This document shows, piece after piece, positions 62,196 through 64,000 of a DNA stretch of 64,000 bases. This stretch comes from Phellopilus nigrolimitatus (Eukaryota > Basidiomycota > Agaricomycetes > Hymenochaetales > Hymenochaetaceae): NCBI GenBank assembly GCA_021029095.1, contig JAJOHG010000112.1:23192-87191 (forward strand), given 5' to 3'. Position numbers and translations under genes: made by a program. Within the stretch, counting starts at the first letter, position 1; each line of letters opens with the position of its first letter. The notes beneath the pieces are model-generated. The model was not told the DNA's origin and did not search any database. It saw only the letters and a program-made list of their open reading frames with translations.

Positions 62196-64000
62196 GGTTC
62201 TGAATCGTGTTTTTCCGTGGACATTTCATCATCGAATGGTACTTGCCAATGGAAATACTGTATAGCAGATTATGAGTTCTTTAGAAACACGGCTGCAGAT
62301 GACTGTTGACATATATAATTTGAATGTATTACACACATGACCCTTGATACTGGCTCCTGGTCTCTTTTGTTGTCCTTGGCAATGTGCATCCGCCTGCCTT
62401 AAAAATTTAAACTTAGTTTACAGCAGATTCATGTAGTAGTGATAGATGCGGTTTTTCCTACCGGATTTCCCTTTTATTTTCTTGTGTGTTCAGCATCAGA
62501 GAAGGTTTAATCTTACCGTTGTTTCTTGGAGGCTGTATGTTCTTTGCAGCTGTGCCTTCAGGAAGTGAAGTGGTGTTTCGAGACTTGGCGGTCCTGATTT
62601 GTTGACTGACTGGCGTGGGAACGATGTGGTAATATTGTAGCTCACCCTGCCGAGTTCAGACTACAGGCTCCCAGCAAATTTCATCATTCACCCATTGATT
62701 CTGTTCAAGTCTGCGGTCCGGGATATGATTGTTAAGAAGCTTAAACTGAAACCTTTGGTCTCATTTCGTTATTTCCCGAGGGCGATTTGCACATTCTGCG
62801 TACTCCTGAGCTCGTGCAAGAAGTTGTTCAGAGCCGACGACCGCAACACTGCGCTCATCGACTTAGGAGATGCCAATGCCTTGACTTGTAACCTCAAGCA
62901 CATCATACTCTATTGTCTCAAAATCATCGCAAATACGTAGATCGCGTTTCCGCGCTTTTCAACTAGAAAGCTCAACCTTCAAGATCAAAAACTTCAGCTG
63001 CACTTTTATTTTCCATTAACTTACAAGGGTTCGTCAACATGAGCCGGGCGATTGCGTGCACGACGCTGTAATGAATATGGAATGATTATTGGTGTGATGA
63101 TTCTTTTTTTCGTCGTAAACGGTGCAGTGCACTGCTTTATCCGCCATTTTTAGTTGAAATGTCAATTTCTTGCTCATAGCACGGCCACGCCCGTCATCTG
63201 CATGAGAAGAGCAAAGCAAGGCACAGCTCCCGTAATTTGACAATCCTGAAGTCATTTGGGTCCTGTTGTGGAAGATCGCCATAAAATCTACGAGCCAGAT
63301 ATCCAGGAGACCAAGCGGATGCTTTTAGTGCTCTTCTAGCTGGTGCAGCCGCTTACCGCTCTCCTGTCGACAGCCGCAGTTGCTGTATCTGAGGTCAGTT
63401 CTTCGTTGATTTCTGACCTGTGATCCGATGCTTACGACTCGTACAAGGAAGTCTCGCTCTGTCCGCTCCTGGAAGCTTTACTGGCGAGTCGCTTCACGGA
63501 GAGACGCGGGTTCTGCCGGAAGCGCGCTTCATATACGTTGGATCGTAATTCCAATACAATCCCGGGCTCCAGCACAGATCCGAAAGCATAAGAGAAATAG
63601 CTCAGAGGGAACCACCCGGAACTACAGAAAAGGAAGGGCCGTCAGAGGACCCGTAAATGGAAGCTGGGGATTCTTGTTGAACTGCGCGCGCGCATCGGGG
63701 ACAGTTGGGAAGTAGCACACCGCCTGCTCTCTTTGCCTTTTCTTCAGCCTATGCACACGAGGCGTGAATCTTGCCTGACTCAGTGCTTGTTCTTTGCATC
63801 CGACCATGGAGGACGTCGTGAGAGAGGCCAGCTGCCACATTGTTACAAACCTACAACAATGCTCCTGAGTCATAACAGGTTTGCTTCCACCCTGTGCAAA
63901 TTTGGACGTGCCGCCATCCGCGACGGACTGGCAACCAATGTGGCAGCTTATTACCAGCCTGGTGCAAACTGCGCGAGACATACAAACATGCGCATCCAGC
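62196..64000. other. Leader of a fourth F-box A copy, cut by window end
   Basis: From about 62.8 kb the sequence follows the third copy's leader: the GAGCCGGGCGATTGCGTGC block near 63042, then a stretch resembling the promoter and the upstream ORF. By the spacing in the other copies the coding ATG should be about 32 bp past the end of the window. A 81-codon frame at 62695-62940 in the distal leader is of unknown meaning. Confidence 0.65.
63806..63868 (+). promoter_or_regulatory. Conserved upstream ORF, fourth copy
   Basis: Same 20-codon length and stop, starting MEDVVREAS. It is closest to the left-arm version in its second half. The leader around it is otherwise quite diverged. Confidence 0.55.

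Larger units (their letters stand above)
59340..62210 (+). repeat. Third F-box A unit, direct tandem with a fourth
   Basis: About 1.2 kb of leader plus the A coding region match the right arm in reverse complement from about 33.6 to 30.6 kb. The following unit (about 62.8-64.0 kb) matches the same leader in the same orientation. No family B gene accompanies these copies. Confidence 0.8.

Overview
The window looks like nuclear DNA of a filamentous basidiomycete, most likely an Agaricomycete. Genes are split by many 50-75 nt introns, and the gene content fits a wood- or litter-living mushroom: a bicupin oxalate decarboxylase, an intracellular GH1 beta-glucosidase, expanded F-box and MYND-finger families, a chitin-synthase activator and a BCS1-type AAA ATPase. 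I cannot name the species. Splice junctions were worked out by hand from splice sites, reading frame and family motifs. Models whose exons sum to a multiple of three and keep all motifs are given high confidence.

Layout. (1) 0.7-6.9 kb and 27.4-33.0 kb are the two arms of a large inverted duplication around a 20.5 kb spacer. Each arm holds a convergent pair of F-box-like genes, here called A and B. A and B share intron positions and phases and both end in YFD. A third, intact A copy (60.5-62.2 kb) and the leader of a fourth (63.4-64.0 kb, cut by the window end) lie in direct tandem at the right edge. (2) The spacer carries a pseudokinase, a MYND-finger protein, a NAP1-type histone chaperone, GH1 beta-glucosidase and oxalate decarboxylase. 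Both inner arm ends lie beside short terminal-inverted-repeat elements: one at 6.9-7.4 kb and two back to back at 26.7-27.4 kb. (3) 34-46 kb holds a full-length Skt5/Chs4-type chitin-synthase activator with CaaX end, a voltage-gated K+ channel, a dienelactone hydrolase and a second Skt5-like gene that keeps both termini but has lost the Sel1 repeats. (4) 47-57 kb holds an intron-containing tRNA-Val(AAC), a possible membrane-protein gene, a BCS1-like ATPase and a second dienelactone hydrolase in inverted orientation to the first. (5) 57-64 kb is the F-box tandem.

How it fits together. The two Skt5-like proteins probably both address chitin synthase III at the membrane. Oxalate decarboxylase, beta-glucosidase and the two dienelactone hydrolases fit oxalate, cellobiose and aromatic-compound catabolism. 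The F-box array is the evolutionarily active part: near-identical coding regions attached to diverged leaders suggest gene conversion, and a short upstream ORF is kept in three of four leaders.
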